Assembly: GCF_030818015.1 (NCBI RefSeq)
Contig: NZ_JAUSZX010000001.1
Span: 3,224,001-3,288,000, forward strand
Reading direction: 5' to 3'
Length of the DNA: 64,000 nt
Source: Arthrobacter globiformis
GTDB lineage: Bacteria; Actinomycetota; Actinomycetes; Actinomycetales; Micrococcaceae
Below the pieces are notes generated by a model, which was given only the letters and a program-made list of their open reading frames with translations, was not told the DNA's origin and did not search any database. A program made the translations under genes and the position numbers. Every line of letters starts with the position of its first letter. Within the stretch, counting starts at the first letter, position 1. Positions 34,825 through 44,199 of this stretch are shown here, piece by piece.

Positions 34825-36009
34825 CTATGCTGATTGCTTGGTGCGCTTCCAGCCTCCCTTTTCGGAGACGGCCAGTCCCAGCAGTGCCAGCCTGCCAAGG
34901 CCCGCGCGCACAGAGTCGGCGCCCAGTCCGGCCACGCTGCAGAGTTTTTCGACGGAGCTGGCAGACCGCAGCGGGAGGGCGTCCAGCAGGATCAGGTCCT
35001 CAAGCGTGAGGCCGTCGTGATCGGCCGCCTGACCGCTCCTTTCGTCAGGCAAGGACTGGCCGCTGGGCGACGCAAGCTCGGTGATCTCCCCGGCATCAGT
35101 CACGCAGACGGCGCCTCCGTCGCGCAGGAGCCGGTGGCAGCCAGCCGAGTTGGCGCTGTGGACTGAGCCGGGAACGGCTCCCACCGCACGGCCCAGGGTT
35201 TCCGCGTGATGGGCGGTATTCAAGGCCCCGGACCGCCACCTTGCCTCCACCACAACAGTGACGGACGCGAGGGCGGCGATCAGTCGGTTCCGCTGGAGGA
35301 ACCGGTAACGGGTGGGGGCAGATCCGGGTGGAACTTCGGCGAGCACGGCACCCTGGTTGGCAACGGCGCGGAGGAGATCCTCGTTCCCGGAGGGATAGAA
35401 GCGGTCCACGCCGCCGGCCATCACGGCGATGGTCGGCATTGCACCTGAGCCCCCTGCCAGGGCTGCCCGGTGCGCGTGGGCATCAATCCCGTACGCGCCG
35501 CCTGACACCACTGTGAATCCCCGCTGTGCCAGGGAGTAGGCAAGGTCACCGGTGACTGACGCGCCATAGCTGGTGCTGTCCCGCGAGCCCACCAGGGCTA
35601 CCGCTTTGGCCGCTGGGGGAAGCTCCAGCTCAATGCCTCGCCACCAAAGGCTGATCGGCTGGTGCAGGCCAAGATCGTCCAGTTGGCGCGGCCAGAGCCC
35701 GTCCGCCGGGATGATCATCCGACCGCCCAGGCGCTGCATGGTGGCCAGGTCGCGCTCCGGTGCGAGGTCGGGAATTCTCGGTGCCCAGCGCTTCAGCGCG
35801 GCACCGAGGCCGGCCCAGGAGTTCACCGAACTGTGCTCTGCCAGCAACCCGGTGATGTCCTGTTCCAGCCCCGGCCCGTAGCTGACCTGGCCGGTGGCTA
35901 TCCGCAACGCGTCCTCAGCCCCGGCCACGTGCACCAGGGCCAGGCCCGCGACGTCCTGTGGCTCCATCAGCCTGGACAGTGCGGCACGGGCAAGTCTGTC
36001 GTTCTGCAT
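34825..36009 (-). CDS. dprA: DNA processing protein DprA
   Basis: Loads RecA on incoming single-stranded DNA during transformation; the gene is widespread also in non-competent bacteria. The Rossmann-like DprA core is at about 120-330: VALVGSRDSTSYG, VSGGAYGIDAHAHRAAL, AGGVDRFYPSGN and RFLQRNRLIAALA. A winged-helix-like C-terminus (about 340-394) follows. It is 394 residues. ATG 36009 is chosen because AAAGGAA lies about six bases upstream; the GTG at 36024 overlaps the comM stop. Eleven bases downstream of comM. Confidence 0.93.
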   Translation of the reverse strand: MQNDRLARAALSRLMEPQDVAGLALVHVAGAEDALRIATGQVSYGPGLEQDITGLLAEHSSVNSWAGLGAALKRWAPRIPDLAPERDLATMQRLGGRMIIPADGLWPRQLDDLGLHQPISLWWRGIELELPPAAKAVALVGSRDSTSYGASVTGDLAYSLAQRGFTVVSGGAYGIDAHAHRAALAGGSGAMPTIAVMAGGVDRFYPSGNEDLLRAVANQGAVLAEVPPGSAPTRYRFLQRNRLIAALASVTVVVEARWRSGALNTAHHAETLGRAVGAVPGSVHSANSAGCHRLLRDGGAVCVTDAGEITELASPSGQSLPDERSGQAADHDGLTLEDLILLDALPLRSASSVEKLCSVAGLGADSVRAGLGRLALLGLAVSEKGGWKRTKQSA

Positions 36010-36020
36010 GTGGGTTCCTT

Positions 36021-37565
36021 TCACGCGGCTGGCGAAGCGGTCTGGCGGAGGCTCAGGGCCTGTCCGATGTCGTTCCCGTCCGGCTGCTCCCGGCCACCAA
36101 GGTCGGCCAGAGTCCAGGCGAGGCGGAGGACGCGGTCATAGCCCCTGGCCGTGAGTACGCCCCGTTCCAGTGCATGATCCAGGATCCGGGTGGTGGCGGC
36201 CGCCAGTTTCAGTTCGCCGCGCAGGATGCGACCGGGCACCTGGGAATTCGTTTCCATGCCCCAGGGCTGAAGCCGCTGCAGCTGGCGGCCCCGGGCAGCC
36301 AGGACGCGGGCACCAACCGTTGCGCTGTCCTCCGCTCCCCCGGACTGGCCTAAGTCGGCCAGCGACACGCGGTCCACCTGCAGCTGGATGTCCACACGGT
36401 CCAGGAGCGGCCCGGACATGCGCGACATGTAGCGGCGCCGCATGAAGGGGGTGCAGGTGCATTCAATGCCCTTCCCCGCGGCCTTGCCGCACGGACACGG
36501 ATTGGCTGCCAGCACCAGCTGGAACCGCGCGGGGTAGGCCGCTGCTCCGGCCGAGCGGTGGATGACCAGCTCGCCGCTCTCAAGAGGCTGCCTGAGTGCA
36601 TCCAGGACCCTGCGTTCGTATTCGGGCGCCTCGTCGAGGAACAAGATTCCGCGGTGCGCCCGCGATGCGGCCCCGGGACGCGGCAGCCCCGACCCGCCGC
36701 CGATGATCGCCGCGGCCGTGGCTGTGTGGTGGGGATTCTCGAAGGGCGGCCGCCGGACCAGCTGCACCCCGGCTGTGGGGAGCTGGCACAGGGAATGGAT
36801 CGCCGTCACCTCCATCGCCTCCGTGTCGCGCAGATCAGGCAGAAGCCCGGGAAGCCGCTCGGCCAGCATGGTCTTGCCGGCGCCGGGCGGTCCGGTCAGC
36901 AGCAGGTGGTGGGCACCGGCGGCGGCTACCTCAAGGGCGCGGCGTGCCTCTGCCTGGCCGGACACGTCGCACATGTCCGGGAGGGGCGCGTCCACGGAGA
37001 CAGGCCCTGTCCCGGCGGGTTCGTCCTCCGGCGTGAAGTCGAGGACAAGCTCCTGCGGGTCAGCGCCAAAATCGAACACCAGCCGTGCGAGGGTCCGGTA
37101 GCCGCGGACCCTGGCACCGGGGACGAGTTCGGCCTCTGCTGCATTCGCCTGGGCCACCACGATGTCCTGGAACCCGGCCTGCACCGCGGACATCACGGCC
37201 GGAAGTATGCCGCGGACAGGCCGGAGGCGTCCGTCCAGTCCCAGCTCGGCGATGAAGATGGTGCGCCCGGTGGGCCTGATGTCCTCCGCCGCACGCAGCA
37301 CCGACATGGCGATGGCAAGGTCGAAGCCGGAACCGCGCTTGGGCAGGGACGCCGGAATCAGGTTGGCGGTGATCTTCCGCCGGCTCAGCGGAATACCGGA
37401 GTTCTGCGCCGCCGAGCGGATGCGGTCCCTGGCTTCGTTGAGGGAGGCGTCCGGGAGGCCCAGAAGCACAAAGGCCGGCAGTGTCTGGCCGATGTCGGCC
37501 TCGACCTCCACGATGTAGCCGTTGAGGCCGACGAGGGCCACCGAATAGGCTCTCCCCAGCGCCAT
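36021..37565 (-). CDS. comM: YifB/ComM family magnesium-chelatase-like AAA+ ATPase
   Basis: Hexameric helicase that promotes branch migration during transformation in competent bacteria. The N-terminal domain (about 1-130; LVGLNGYIVEVEADI, KITANLIPASLPKRGSGFDLA in parts) precedes the AAA+ module with Walker A GPPGAGKTML and Walker B ILFLDEAPE; the C-terminal domain carries ANPCPCG and cysteine-rich C...C residues. It is 514 residues, normal. ATG 37565 (seven bases after GGGAGG) overlaps the yraN stop in TGATG, so the two are coupled. Encodes no visible competence pilus nearby. Confidence 0.93.
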   Translation of the reverse strand: MALGRAYSVALVGLNGYIVEVEADIGQTLPAFVLLGLPDASLNEARDRIRSAAQNSGIPLSRRKITANLIPASLPKRGSGFDLAIAMSVLRAAEDIRPTGRTIFIAELGLDGRLRPVRGILPAVMSAVQAGFQDIVVAQANAAEAELVPGARVRGYRTLARLVFDFGADPQELVLDFTPEDEPAGTGPVSVDAPLPDMCDVSGQAEARRALEVAAAGAHHLLLTGPPGAGKTMLAERLPGLLPDLRDTEAMEVTAIHSLCQLPTAGVQLVRRPPFENPHHTATAAAIIGGGSGLPRPGAASRAHRGILFLDEAPEYERRVLDALRQPLESGELVIHRSAGAAAYPARFQLVLAANPCPCGKAAGKGIECTCTPFMRRRYMSRMSGPLLDRVDIQLQVDRVSLADLGQSGGAEDSATVGARVLAARGRQLQRLQPWGMETNSQVPGRILRGELKLAAATTRILDHALERGVLTARGYDRVLRLAWTLADLGGREQPDGNDIGQALSLRQTASPAA

Positions 37566-37921
37566 CACAGCACCTCCCTGAGGTGCTCAACGGTGGGTTT
37601 GCCGACGCCGTTGTCCAGCACGGCAATGACGTCCACCCGGCGCAGCGGCAAGCGCAGTCCATGGTCTCGGCACCAGGCCGAACCGAGGCGGTGAAGCCGG
37701 GCGAGCTTGTCTGCGCCCACGGCCTCGAACGGGTGGCCGTAAGCGAGCGAACGCCGCGTTTTCACCTCGGCAGTGACGAGGGCGTCACCGTCGAGTGCGA
37801 CGATGTCGATTTCGCCGTCCGGGCAGCGCCAGTTGCGCTCCACGATCAGCATCCCCAGCGATTCCAGGTACTCCGCCGCGAGCTCTTCCCCGCGCCGGCC
37901 CAGCAGATCCTTGGCTTTCAT
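37565..37921 (-). CDS. yraN: UPF0102 (YraN-like) endonuclease-fold protein
   Basis: Small protein with a restriction-endonuclease-like fold of unknown role. The conserved motifs GRRGEELAAEYL (about 10-21), NWRCPDGEIDIVALDGD and VTAEVKTRRS contain the E...D...ExK pattern of PD-(D/E)XK nucleases. It is 118 residues from ATG 37921 (GGAGG five bases upstream); the GTG at 37927 overlaps the ribosome-binding site. First gene of the yraN-comM-dprA-xerC cluster. The 180 bases upstream of it show nothing that I recognise. Confidence 0.9.
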   Translation of the reverse strand: MKAKDLLGRRGEELAAEYLESLGMLIVERNWRCPDGEIDIVALDGDALVTAEVKTRRSLAYGHPFEAVGADKLARLHRLGSAWCRDHGLRLPLRRVDVIAVLDNGVGKPTVEHLREVL

Positions 37922-38101
37922 GTCCACCTCCGCAACAAGACTGCGGGGGCCTGGCTCACCCGGAATAGGGCGCTATTGGGCTATGTGGGAAAGTCCGTCG
38001 GGATACAGGGGAAAGGAGGCAGGGATCCCGGAGAAAGACCGGCTGTGGAGGAACGGTGACGCCCCGAGGAGTCGCTGGAGGAACGCGGGGAGGCAGTAAC
38101 C

Positions 38102-38428
38102 TCAGTTGCCGAGGTCGACGTCCTTGGGCAGCGCGAGCTCCTCGTTGCGCGGCAGTTCCTCGACGTTGACGTCCTTGAACGTGATGACCCGGACGCTCTT
38201 CACAAACCGCGCTGAACGGTACACGTCCCAGACCCAGGCGTCCTGGAGCGTGAGATCGAAGTAGACCTCGCCGTCGGCGCTGCGCGCCTGCAGGTCCACG
38301 TGGTTGGCGAGATAGAAGCGCCGCTCGGTCTCGACCACATAGCTGAACAGACCCACAACGTCGCGGTACTCCCGGTAGAGCTGGAGCTCCATGTCGGTCT
38401 CATAGTTCTCAAGGTCTTCGGCACTCAT
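38102..38428 (-). CDS. DUF2469 family protein
   Basis: Conserved actinobacterial protein of unknown function, 108 residues, acidic (SAEDLENYETDMELQLYREYRD at the N-terminus). VETERRFYLANHVDL and VRVITFKDVNVEEL mark the family. The homologue in mycobacteria also lies between rnhB and the yraN cluster. ATG 38428 lacks a good Shine-Dalgarno; a CAAGAT box six bases upstream hints at leaderless expression. No transmembrane segment. Confidence 0.88.
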   Translation of the reverse strand: MSAEDLENYETDMELQLYREYRDVVGLFSYVVETERRFYLANHVDLQARSADGEVYFDLTLQDAWVWDVYRSARFVKSVRVITFKDVNVEELPRNEELALPKDVDLGN

Positions 38429-38481
38429 GGTTCCATCTTGCACCATGCGGCGGGAACCCGCGCACCGCACGACGCACCGCA

Positions 38482-39153
38482 CTACTCCGTCAGCAGGTTC
38501 CAGCTGACCCGGTGGTAGGGGCTTGGGCCGCGCGTGCGGATCGCTTCCCGGTGCGCTGCGGTGCCGTAGCCCTTGTTGACGTCCCAGCCGAAGTCCGGGT
38601 ACTCGAGGTGGAGCTGCCGCATGTGCAGGTCCCGCTCGACCTTGGCAAGGACACTCGCGGCGGCGACGCTGAGGCACTGCATGTCGGCCTTGACCAGGGT
38701 GTGGACGGGCGCGTCACAGCCGGGGTCGGTGATGACTTCGTCGAACAGTGAAGGCTGGACGGCGGGCGAGAGCCAGTTGTGGCTGCCGTCCAGCAGGACG
38801 ACGTCCGGCGTGATGCCAGCGCAGAGGATCTCAAACCAGGCCCTGTTTCCGGCGGCCCGGAGGGCGCCCATGATGCCGAGTTCGTCGATTTCGCGCGCGC
38901 TGGCATGTCCGACCGCGGAGGCGGCGCTCCACGCCCGCACCAGGGGATCGAGCCGTTCGCGGTCTGCTGCCTTAAGCAGCTTGCTGTCCCGGACATCTGC
39001 GAGCAGTTCCATGTTCTGCAGGTCCACGACGGCGATTCCCACGCTCACCGGCCCCGCGAGGGCGCCTCGGCCTACCTCGTCGACGCCGGCCAGGAACCGC
39101 GCCCCGCGGGGAAGGAAGCGCTTCTCGTAGTCAAGCGTGGGTGCAACAGACAT
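38482..39153 (-). CDS. rnhB: Ribonuclease HII
   Basis: Cleaves RNA in RNA-DNA hybrids, in particular single ribonucleotides in [20 protein letters not shown] (about 20-36) contains the first Asp-Glu pair; DSKLL, an Asp in [10 protein letters not shown] and [18 protein letters not shown] complete the active site; the [11 protein letters not shown] block is near the end. It is 223 residues. ATG with the upstream lepB stop two bases away, so co-transcribed with lepB. Confidence 0.95.
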   Translation of the reverse strand: MSVAPTLDYEKRFLPRGARFLAGVDEVGRGALAGPVSVGIAVVDLQNMELLADVRDSKLLKAADRERLDPLVRAWSAASAVGHASAREIDELGIMGALRAAGNRAWFEILCAGITPDVVLLDGSHNWLSPAVQPSLFDEVITDPGCDAPVHTLVKADMQCLSVAAASVLAKVERDLHMRQLHLEYPDFGWDVNKGYGTAAHREAIRTRGPSPYHRVSWNLLTE

Positions 39154-39155
39154 GG

Positions 39156-39986
39156 CTAACCTGCCGACGGCACTTTCTTGAAGACATCGGAATAATTGTC
39201 CAGGGCCGCCCAGCGGTTCATGGGCCAGGCGATGACGGCTGCCTTGCCTTCGATGTCGGCGATGTCCACGAAGCCGCCGTTGGTGTCGGTGTGGGCACGG
39301 GAGTCCGCCGAGTGGTTGCGGTTGTCACCCATCACCCACACCTTGCCCTGGGGCACGACGACGTCGAAGGTGCGCACTGCCGGAACTTCGGCAGGATTGA
39401 CGTATGTCTCGTCCAGCGCTGCGCCGTTGACGGCGATCTTGCCTCCGGCGTCACAGCAGACGACGTGGTCCCCGGGGAGGCCGATGACCCGCTTGACCAA
39501 ATGCTGCTCGGAATTGTCCGGCAGCAGGCCCACGAAGGTCAGCCCGTCCTCCACGACGCTGAACGGCCCGTCGGCCTTTTGCGGTGTAGGCGGCAGCCAG
39601 CCCTTGGTGTCCTTGAAGACCACCACGTCGCCGCGCTCCAGGGCGAACGGCTCCGGCACTAGGAGGTTCACGAAGATGCGGTCGTTGATGTCCAGAGTGT
39701 TCACCATCGACTCGGACGGAATGTAGAAGGCCCGGAACAGGAAGGTTTTGATGAGGAAGGACAGCACGACGGCGATCACCACCACCGTGGCGATTTCCTT
39801 CAGCCACAGCAGGAAGGGATTGCGGGCACGGGCCTGTTCCTGGCGGCGCGGGCCGGCAGGAGTAGGTGACCCGGGTCCGGAACCGCCGGAGGCAGACACC
39901 TCCGAAACGGGCTCCTGGGCGGCGTGCCGTCCCGGCCTCGCAGCAGCCTGCCGCGGTTCGGAGCTCCCGGGATCGATTTCCGGCAT
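39156..39986 (-). CDS. lepB: Signal peptidase I
   Basis: Membrane serine protease that cleaves signal peptides. A disordered Pro/Gly/Ala-rich cytoplasmic N-terminus (about 1-55) precedes one transmembrane helix ([20 protein letters not shown], 65-84). The catalytic Ser is in [11 protein letters not shown], the Lys in [15 protein letters not shown], and box [13 protein letters not shown] is present. It is 276 residues. It starts directly after the stop of a second signal peptidase gene (TAG-ATG), so the two form a tandem pair in an operon. Confidence 0.95.
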   Translation of the reverse strand: MPEIDPGSSEPRQAAARPGRHAAQEPVSEVSASGGSGPGSPTPAGPRRQEQARARNPFLLWLKEIATVVVIAVVLSFLIKTFLFRAFYIPSESMVNTLDINDRIFVNLLVPEPFALERGDVVVFKDTKGWLPPTPQKADGPFSVVEDGLTFVGLLPDNSEQHLVKRVIGLPGDHVVCCDAGGKIAVNGAALDETYVNPAEVPAVRTFDVVVPQGKVWVMGDNRNHSADSRAHTDTNGGFVDIADIEGKAAVIAWPMNRWAALDNYSDVFKKVPSAG

Positions 39987-40667
39987 CTACTGTCCATCCT
40001 TTGTTGTTGTAATGGCCGCCGACGGTGGCCGCGCCACTGACGCAAATCTATCAAGCGGCCAGAGAATCTGTACCGGCCTGCCGATCACCCTGTCCGACCG
40101 CACCATACCGCCGCCCGGTGCACCCAACAGGCTGCGGGAGTCCGCGGACACCGAGCGGTGGTCCCCGAGCAACCACAGCCGGCCCTCAGGAACAGTCACG
40201 TCGAACTTCTGGGTGCTCGCTGCATCACCGTCATACAGGTAGGGTTCCACGAGCGGCTGACCGTTGACTGTGAGGCGTTTGCCGGCGTCGCAGCAGACCA
40301 CGTGGTCGCCGGGGAGCCCGATGACCCGCTTTACATATGTAGTATCACTGCCGGTCAGTCCCAGCCAATGGCCTGCCGCGGCCGCCGCTTCCTGCAGCGG
40401 ACCTTCCCCGCTGTTCAGCGGTGCGAATGAACCCCGGCCGTCGAACACGACGACGTCGCCGCGGCGGATCGGCTCCGACTGGAAGTCGGTGCGGGACACC
40501 AAGATCCTGTCACCCGTGCCGAACAGCGGCTCCATCGAGGCAGAAGGAATGTAATAGACGTCCAGCCACAGGGAGCGGATCAGCCCGCTGACCAGGACGG
40601 CAGCCAGCACCGCCAGCAACGCAAAACGCCAGCCCGGTTTCCCTGGCTGGCGTTTTGTCTGGTCCAT
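39987..40667 (-). CDS. lepB: Signal peptidase I, second copy
   Basis: Paralogue of the adjacent enzyme, 226 residues. Transmembrane helix at about 14-34 (FALLAVLAAVLVSGLIRSLW); catalytic Ser in YIPSASMEPLF; Lys in [14 protein letters not shown]; box E LGDHRSVSADSR, where the usual Asn is His. It lacks the long N-terminal tail of its neighbour. The stretch [16 protein letters not shown] is identical in both, indicating duplication or gene conversion. Two signal peptidases in tandem may divide substrates or growth phases. It is 87 bases downstream of rplS. Confidence 0.92.
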   Translation of the reverse strand: MDQTKRQPGKPGWRFALLAVLAAVLVSGLIRSLWLDVYYIPSASMEPLFGTGDRILVSRTDFQSEPIRRGDVVVFDGRGSFAPLNSGEGPLQEAAAAAGHWLGLTGSDTTYVKRVIGLPGDHVVCCDAGKRLTVNGQPLVEPYLYDGDAASTQKFDVTVPEGRLWLLGDHRSVSADSRSLLGAPGGGMVRSDRVIGRPVQILWPLDRFASVARPPSAAITTTKDGQ

Positions 40668-40754
40668 GATCCGTATCCTGTGGCGCGCTGTTGCGGATGG
40701 CTCCGGCGCTGGCCGGACACGGGTTGGGGACCCGCCGTGAAAGTCCGTCGGGAC

Positions 40755-41114
40755 TTACTTGGCGGTGCTGAAGTCGCGCTTTTCCTTGATCTTCGCAGCC
40801 TTACCGCGCAGTGCACGCATGTAGTAAAGCTTGGCGCGGCGGACGTCACCCTTGGTGACGACCTCGATCTTTTCGATGATCGGGGAGTGCACCGGGAAGG
40901 TACGCTCAACGCCGACACCGAAGGAAACCTTGCGGACGGTGAAGGTCTCGCGAATGCCGTCGCCCTGGCGGCCCAGGACGAAGCCCTGGAATACCTGGAC
41001 ACGGGAGTTCTTGCCTTCGATGATGTTCACGTGAACCTTGAGGGTGTCACCCGCGCGGAACTCGGGAACGTCAGTGCGCAGCGAGGCTGCATCTACGGAA
41101 TCGAGGATATGCAT
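40755..41114 (-). CDS. rplS: 50S ribosomal protein L19
   Basis: Located at the 30S-50S interface. The family blocks [16 protein letters not shown] (about 19-34), [30 protein letters not shown] and [16 protein letters not shown] are complete. It is 119 residues. ATG 41114 is chosen because AGGAGTG lies six bases upstream; the open frame extends upstream without conservation. It has an AT-rich upstream region of its own and is followed by the signal peptidase pair. Confidence 0.97.
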   Translation of the reverse strand: MHILDSVDAASLRTDVPEFRAGDTLKVHVNIIEGKNSRVQVFQGFVLGRQGDGIRETFTVRKVSFGVGVERTFPVHSPIIEKIEVVTKGDVRRAKLYYMRALRGKAAKIKEKRDFSTAK

Positions 41115-41376
41115 TGATCCACTCCTGGTGGACGCCACAGGTCATCCACTTTGGGTCACGGCAGCCAAGCCCGGATATTTCCGGGAATCGCTGCCGAAGT
41201 GTTGAGGTCCGGTCCCGCCACCCTTTGGCGGTACCGGGGTGCCTTGCTGTTGGTTACGCTCCCCCTGTGGCAGGCGCGGACCCAGCAGACACAAGGATTA
41301 ATTATGCCCCATATGGCACGAATTGGTAAATTATGGAACCCTTTGCGCCATATGGATCATGCGACACTCCTGAGGC
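41115..41376 (-). promoter_or_regulatory. AT-rich leader and promoter region of rplS
   Basis: A 262-base gap between trmD and rplS. It holds two copies of CCATATGG (41309-41316, 41348-41355), repeated AATTATGG-like stretches and CATAAT -10-like boxes on the minus strand near 41300, with TTTACC upstream. The last 140 bases before rplS form a long GC-rich leader. No known ribosomal-protein leader is recognised. Confidence 0.45.
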
Positions 41377-42189
41377 TCAGGCGTCTGGCCCGCTTTCATG
41401 GTCCGGCCGCCGCCTGAGGTGACCGTCGACGACGTCGTACCCCAGGTCCGAGAGGGCGGTGCGGTCTGCGCGGGGCAGGGTCCCGGCGTCGAACGTCCGA
41501 AGCAGGTCAGGACGGCGTTCCGCCGTCCTGCGGTACTGTTCGTGCCGGCGCCATTGCGCGATCTTGCCGTGGTTGCCGCTGAGCAGGACCGCCGGAACCT
41601 CCCGGTCGCGCCAGACCGACGGCTTGGTGTAGACGGGGTACTCGAGCAGGCCGTCCGAATGCGACTCCTCCACGAGCGACTCGGGGTTTCCCACCACTCC
41701 GGGGAGCAGCCGGCCGATGGCTTCCACCATGGCCAGGACGGCCACTTCCCCGCCGTTGAGGACGTAGTCGCCGAGGCTGACCGGACGGACGGTGAAGTGT
41801 TCCTCGGCCCATTCGATGACGCGCTCGTCAATGCCCTCGTACCGCCCGCAGGCGAACACTAGTTGCTCTGCCTCGGCAAGCTCGTAGGCCAGCGCCTGGT
41901 TGAAGCGCTCCCCCGCCGGAGACGGGACGATCAGCACGGGCTTGGTAGCACCGGCCGGCCGGGCAGCCGCCACGGACTCTAGGGCCTGCGCCCACGGCTC
42001 GGCCTTCATGACCATGCCGGCGCCGCCGCCGTAAGGCGTGTCGTCCACGGTGCGGTGGCGGTCGGTGGTGAAGGTGCGGAGATCGTGCACGTTTAGGTCC
42101 AGCAACCCGTCCTGGCGGGCCTTGCCGATGAGCGACAGCTCCAGCGGTGCCAGGTACTCGGGAAAAATACTGACGACGTCGATTCTCAT
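41377..42189 (-). CDS. trmD: tRNA (guanine-37-N1)-methyltransferase
   Basis: SPOUT-family enzyme that methylates G37 of tRNAs with SAM, preventing frameshifts. Motifs: [16 protein letters not shown] at the N-terminus, [15 protein letters not shown] with the loop residues, [13 protein letters not shown] and the knot region [15 protein letters not shown]. It is 270 residues, slightly long because of a charged C-terminus. ATG immediately follows the rimM stop (TAGATG), showing tight coupling. Confidence 0.96.
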   Translation of the reverse strand: MRIDVVSIFPEYLAPLELSLIGKARQDGLLDLNVHDLRTFTTDRHRTVDDTPYGGGAGMVMKAEPWAQALESVAAARPAGATKPVLIVPSPAGERFNQALAYELAEAEQLVFACGRYEGIDERVIEWAEEHFTVRPVSLGDYVLNGGEVAVLAMVEAIGRLLPGVVGNPESLVEESHSDGLLEYPVYTKPSVWRDREVPAVLLSGNHGKIAQWRRHEQYRRTAERRPDLLRTFDAGTLPRADRTALSDLGYDVVDGHLRRRPDHESGPDA

Positions 42190-42771
42190 CTAGGCTTTGG
42201 CCTCCGGCTCAGTCTCATCCTCGGCGGAGTCCGAGCCCCTGGTCTCCGGGTCCTCCGGGCCCTCCTCGTTGATCTCGAACAGGCCAGCCGGCGGAGTGAG
42301 CAGGATGTAGCCCTCCTCGATGTTCACCTCGGGGACGATCTGCTCCACGAACGGGATGAGGATTTCCTTGCCGTCCGGCGTTTCGACGACGAGCAGGTCC
42401 TGGACGGGCATGGTGTTCAGGGCGGTGACCTTGCCTACGGCCTGGGAAGCGACGCGGGCCTCGAGGCCGACGAGCTCGTGTTCATACCAGCCCTCGTCGT
42501 CATCCTCGTCGAGTTCTTCGGTTTCGATGAACAGCTTGGCGCCGCGCAGGGTCTCGGCACGGTTCCGGTCGGCCACCCCCTCGAAACCGAGCAGGAGGAT
42601 GTCCTTGTTCCAGCGGGCGCTGCGCACGGTGAGCGGCCCGGCGGAGGCGGGGTCCACCACAAACTCGGTGCCGGGAACGAACCGGTCCTCCGGCGCGTCG
42701 GTGAGCACCTGGACGGTCACCTCGCCGCGGATTCCGTGGGGCTTGCCGATACGGGCCACCTGAAGCTGCAT
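42190..42771 (-). CDS. rimM: 16S rRNA processing protein RimM
   Basis: Assists late maturation of the 30S head and binds S19. The N-terminal RimM domain starts QVARIGKPHGIRGEVTVQVLTD (in parts) and the PRC-barrel domain includes VGKVTALNTMPVQDLLVV. It is 193 residues from ATG 42771 (AGAGGAAC upstream), with a strongly acidic C-terminal tail rich in Glu and Asp. The longer upstream frame is unsupported. Sits between khpA and trmD, the usual order. Confidence 0.95.
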   Translation of the reverse strand: MQLQVARIGKPHGIRGEVTVQVLTDAPEDRFVPGTEFVVDPASAGPLTVRSARWNKDILLLGFEGVADRNRAETLRGAKLFIETEELDEDDDEGWYEHELVGLEARVASQAVGKVTALNTMPVQDLLVVETPDGKEILIPFVEQIVPEVNIEEGYILLTPPAGLFEINEEGPEDPETRGSDSAEDETEPEAKA

Positions 42772-42848
42772 GTGTTCCTCTGTTTGGACTGCGTGTTGAT
42801 GCGTGGTTAAGACTTTGCGGACGTCCTGACTAGTGTCAGGGCCCAAAG

Positions 42849-42891
42849 CAGTCCGGCCCCTCCACCGTTAGCTGGTGGAGGGGCCGGACTG
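42849..42891 (-). terminator. Long hairpin between khpA and rimM
   Basis: Perfect 18-base stem (42849-42866 with 42874-42891) and seven-base loop, 22 bases after the khpA stop, followed on the minus strand by CTTTGGG. It may terminate part of the rpsP-khpA transcript. Confidence 0.7.
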
Positions 42892-42913
42892 TAAGGCAAG
42901 TGCTGCAGGCGCG

Positions 42914-43156
42914 TTACCGGCGGCGGTCGGTGTCGACGACGTCGACCCTGACCTGCTCGCCATCTGCCAGCGCCGCTACGACCGTGCGCAATGCACGCGC
43001 GGTGCGGCCCTGGCGTCCGATTACCCGTCCGAGGTCTTCCTGGTGAACGCGCACCTCGAGGGTATCCCCGCGGCGGTTGTTCTTGGCACTGACCTTGACA
43101 TCCTCAGGGGAGTCGACAATGCCGCGGACAAGGTGTTCGAGCGCTTCTGCCAGCAA
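42914..43156 (-). CDS. khpA: KH-domain RNA-binding protein KhpA
   Basis: Small single-KH-domain protein that binds RNA and works with KhpB in other Gram-positives. The GXXG loop is in RVIGRQGRTARALRTVV (about 43-59); the N-terminus LAEALEHLVRGIVD fits the family. It is 80 residues. TTG start one base after the rpsP stop (TAA-A-TTG), with a GAGG in the rpsP tail acting as ribosome-binding site, so translation is coupled. Confidence 0.93.
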   Translation of the reverse strand: MLAEALEHLVRGIVDSPEDVKVSAKNNRRGDTLEVRVHQEDLGRVIGRQGRTARALRTVVAALADGEQVRVDVVDTDRRR

Positions 43157-43157
43157 T

Positions 43158-43571
43158 TTACTCAGCCTCGGTGGTCTCTGCTTCAGCCTCGGCGGGGGCT
43201 TCCGATGCCTTGGCCTTCTTGGTGATGGCTTCCGGGATGATCACGGAACCCTTCTCCGGAGCAACGAATGCTTCCTTGTCGGCCTTGGTCTTCAGGGTGC
43301 CTTCCTGGCCCGGCAGACCCTTGAACTTCTGCCAGTCACCGGTGATCTTCAGGATCGCGGCGACCTGCTCCGACGGCTGCGCGCCGACGGACAGCCAGTA
43401 CTGTGCACGCTCGGAGTTGACCTCGATGTATGAGGGCTCCTCGGTGGGGTGGTACTTGCCGATCTCTTCGATGGCACGGCCATCACGCTTGGTGCGCGAA
43501 TCGGCGACGACGATGCGGTAGTACGGTGCGCGCATCTTACCGAAGCGCTTAAGGCGAATCTTTACGGCCAC
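43158..43571 (-). CDS. rpsP: 30S ribosomal protein S16
   Basis: Small-subunit assembly protein. [21 protein letters not shown] (in parts) at the N-terminus and [13 protein letters not shown] follow the family; the C-terminus is a long Ala/Glu/Lys-rich extension typical of actinobacteria. The GTG at 43571 is chosen because homologues begin with this AVKI stretch, with AGGAG eleven bases upstream; GTG 43583 would add four residues but sits on the ribosome-binding site. A CACAAT -10-like box lies at 43706-43711. First gene of rpsP-khpA-rimM-trmD. Confidence 0.94.
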   Translation of the reverse strand: MAVKIRLKRFGKMRAPYYRIVVADSRTKRDGRAIEEIGKYHPTEEPSYIEVNSERAQYWLSVGAQPSEQVAAILKITGDWQKFKGLPGQEGTLKTKADKEAFVAPEKGSVIIPEAITKKAKASEAPAEAEAETTEAE

Positions 43572-43764
43572 TTTTGTGGTCACTCCTGTTTCTGAAACGG
43601 GGTTGAACCCGCGTTCTGCACCCGTGGGGCGGGCCGTACTTGGGGGTTCGAAAAGGACAGGATCCAGACGCGGAGAGAGGGGCCACGCAGATCGAGTACC
43701 TGTCTATTGTGCCAGATCGTCCGCGTTATTTCGACTTGACATGCGGACGGAGGCTTATGGCGCG

Positions 43765-44199
43765 CTAGGAAGACCAGACGTAGAGACCGGTCCTGCTGCC
43801 TTCGTCCACGGTGCCGGCGAGCTCTGCCAGCTGCTGGACGTAGTTCCTGGCTTCCCCGGCACCAAAGGGCATGTCATCCTCGGCGGCCCAGCGCTCGGCC
43901 ACCTCGTCCAAAACGTTGCCCTCACCCTCGGATTCGTAGGTGAGCAGCTCGGCCAGCGCCCGGACCATCGCCGCCGGCACGCCCAGAAGTGAATCGCTTG
44001 CCACGTCCACCATGGCCAGCTCGTAATCCGCGCCCGCGGCGTGCACCGCGGCACCGGCGAGGTCGCCGAGCTGTTCGATCTCAAAATCACTGATGCCGGC
44101 AATCCGGATGCCGTCGCCGGCAGCGGCGCCGCCTTCCAGCGCCTCGGCACGCTTGAGGGCGTCCTTGTGGGTGGCGACAAACACTTCGGTAAAGCCCAT
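43765..44199 (-). CDS. Hypothetical protein upstream of rpsP
   Basis: Acidic 144-residue soluble protein of no family known to me. The N-terminus GFTEVFVATHKDALKRAEAL alternates beta and helix; the centre (ISDFEIEQLGDLAGAAVHAAG) and C-terminus (GEARNYVQQLAELAGTVDEG) are helical; it ends in TGLYVWSS. No Cys, no signal peptide, no membrane helix. ATG 44199 is preferred over the 44229 start because of similarity of this N-terminus to a folded beta strand, but neither has a clear ribosome-binding site. GC-rich third positions support coding. Confidence 0.72.
   Translation of the reverse strand: MGFTEVFVATHKDALKRAEALEGGAAAGDGIRIAGISDFEIEQLGDLAGAAVHAAGADYELAMVDVASDSLLGVPAAMVRALAELLTYESEGEGNVLDEVAERWAAEDDMPFGAGEARNYVQQLAELAGTVDEGSRTGLYVWSS

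Noticed and set aside
33842..37921. A natural-competence system
   Set aside because: DprA and ComM are present but are widely conserved housekeeping genes; no pilus, ComEA/EC or uptake genes occur in the window.
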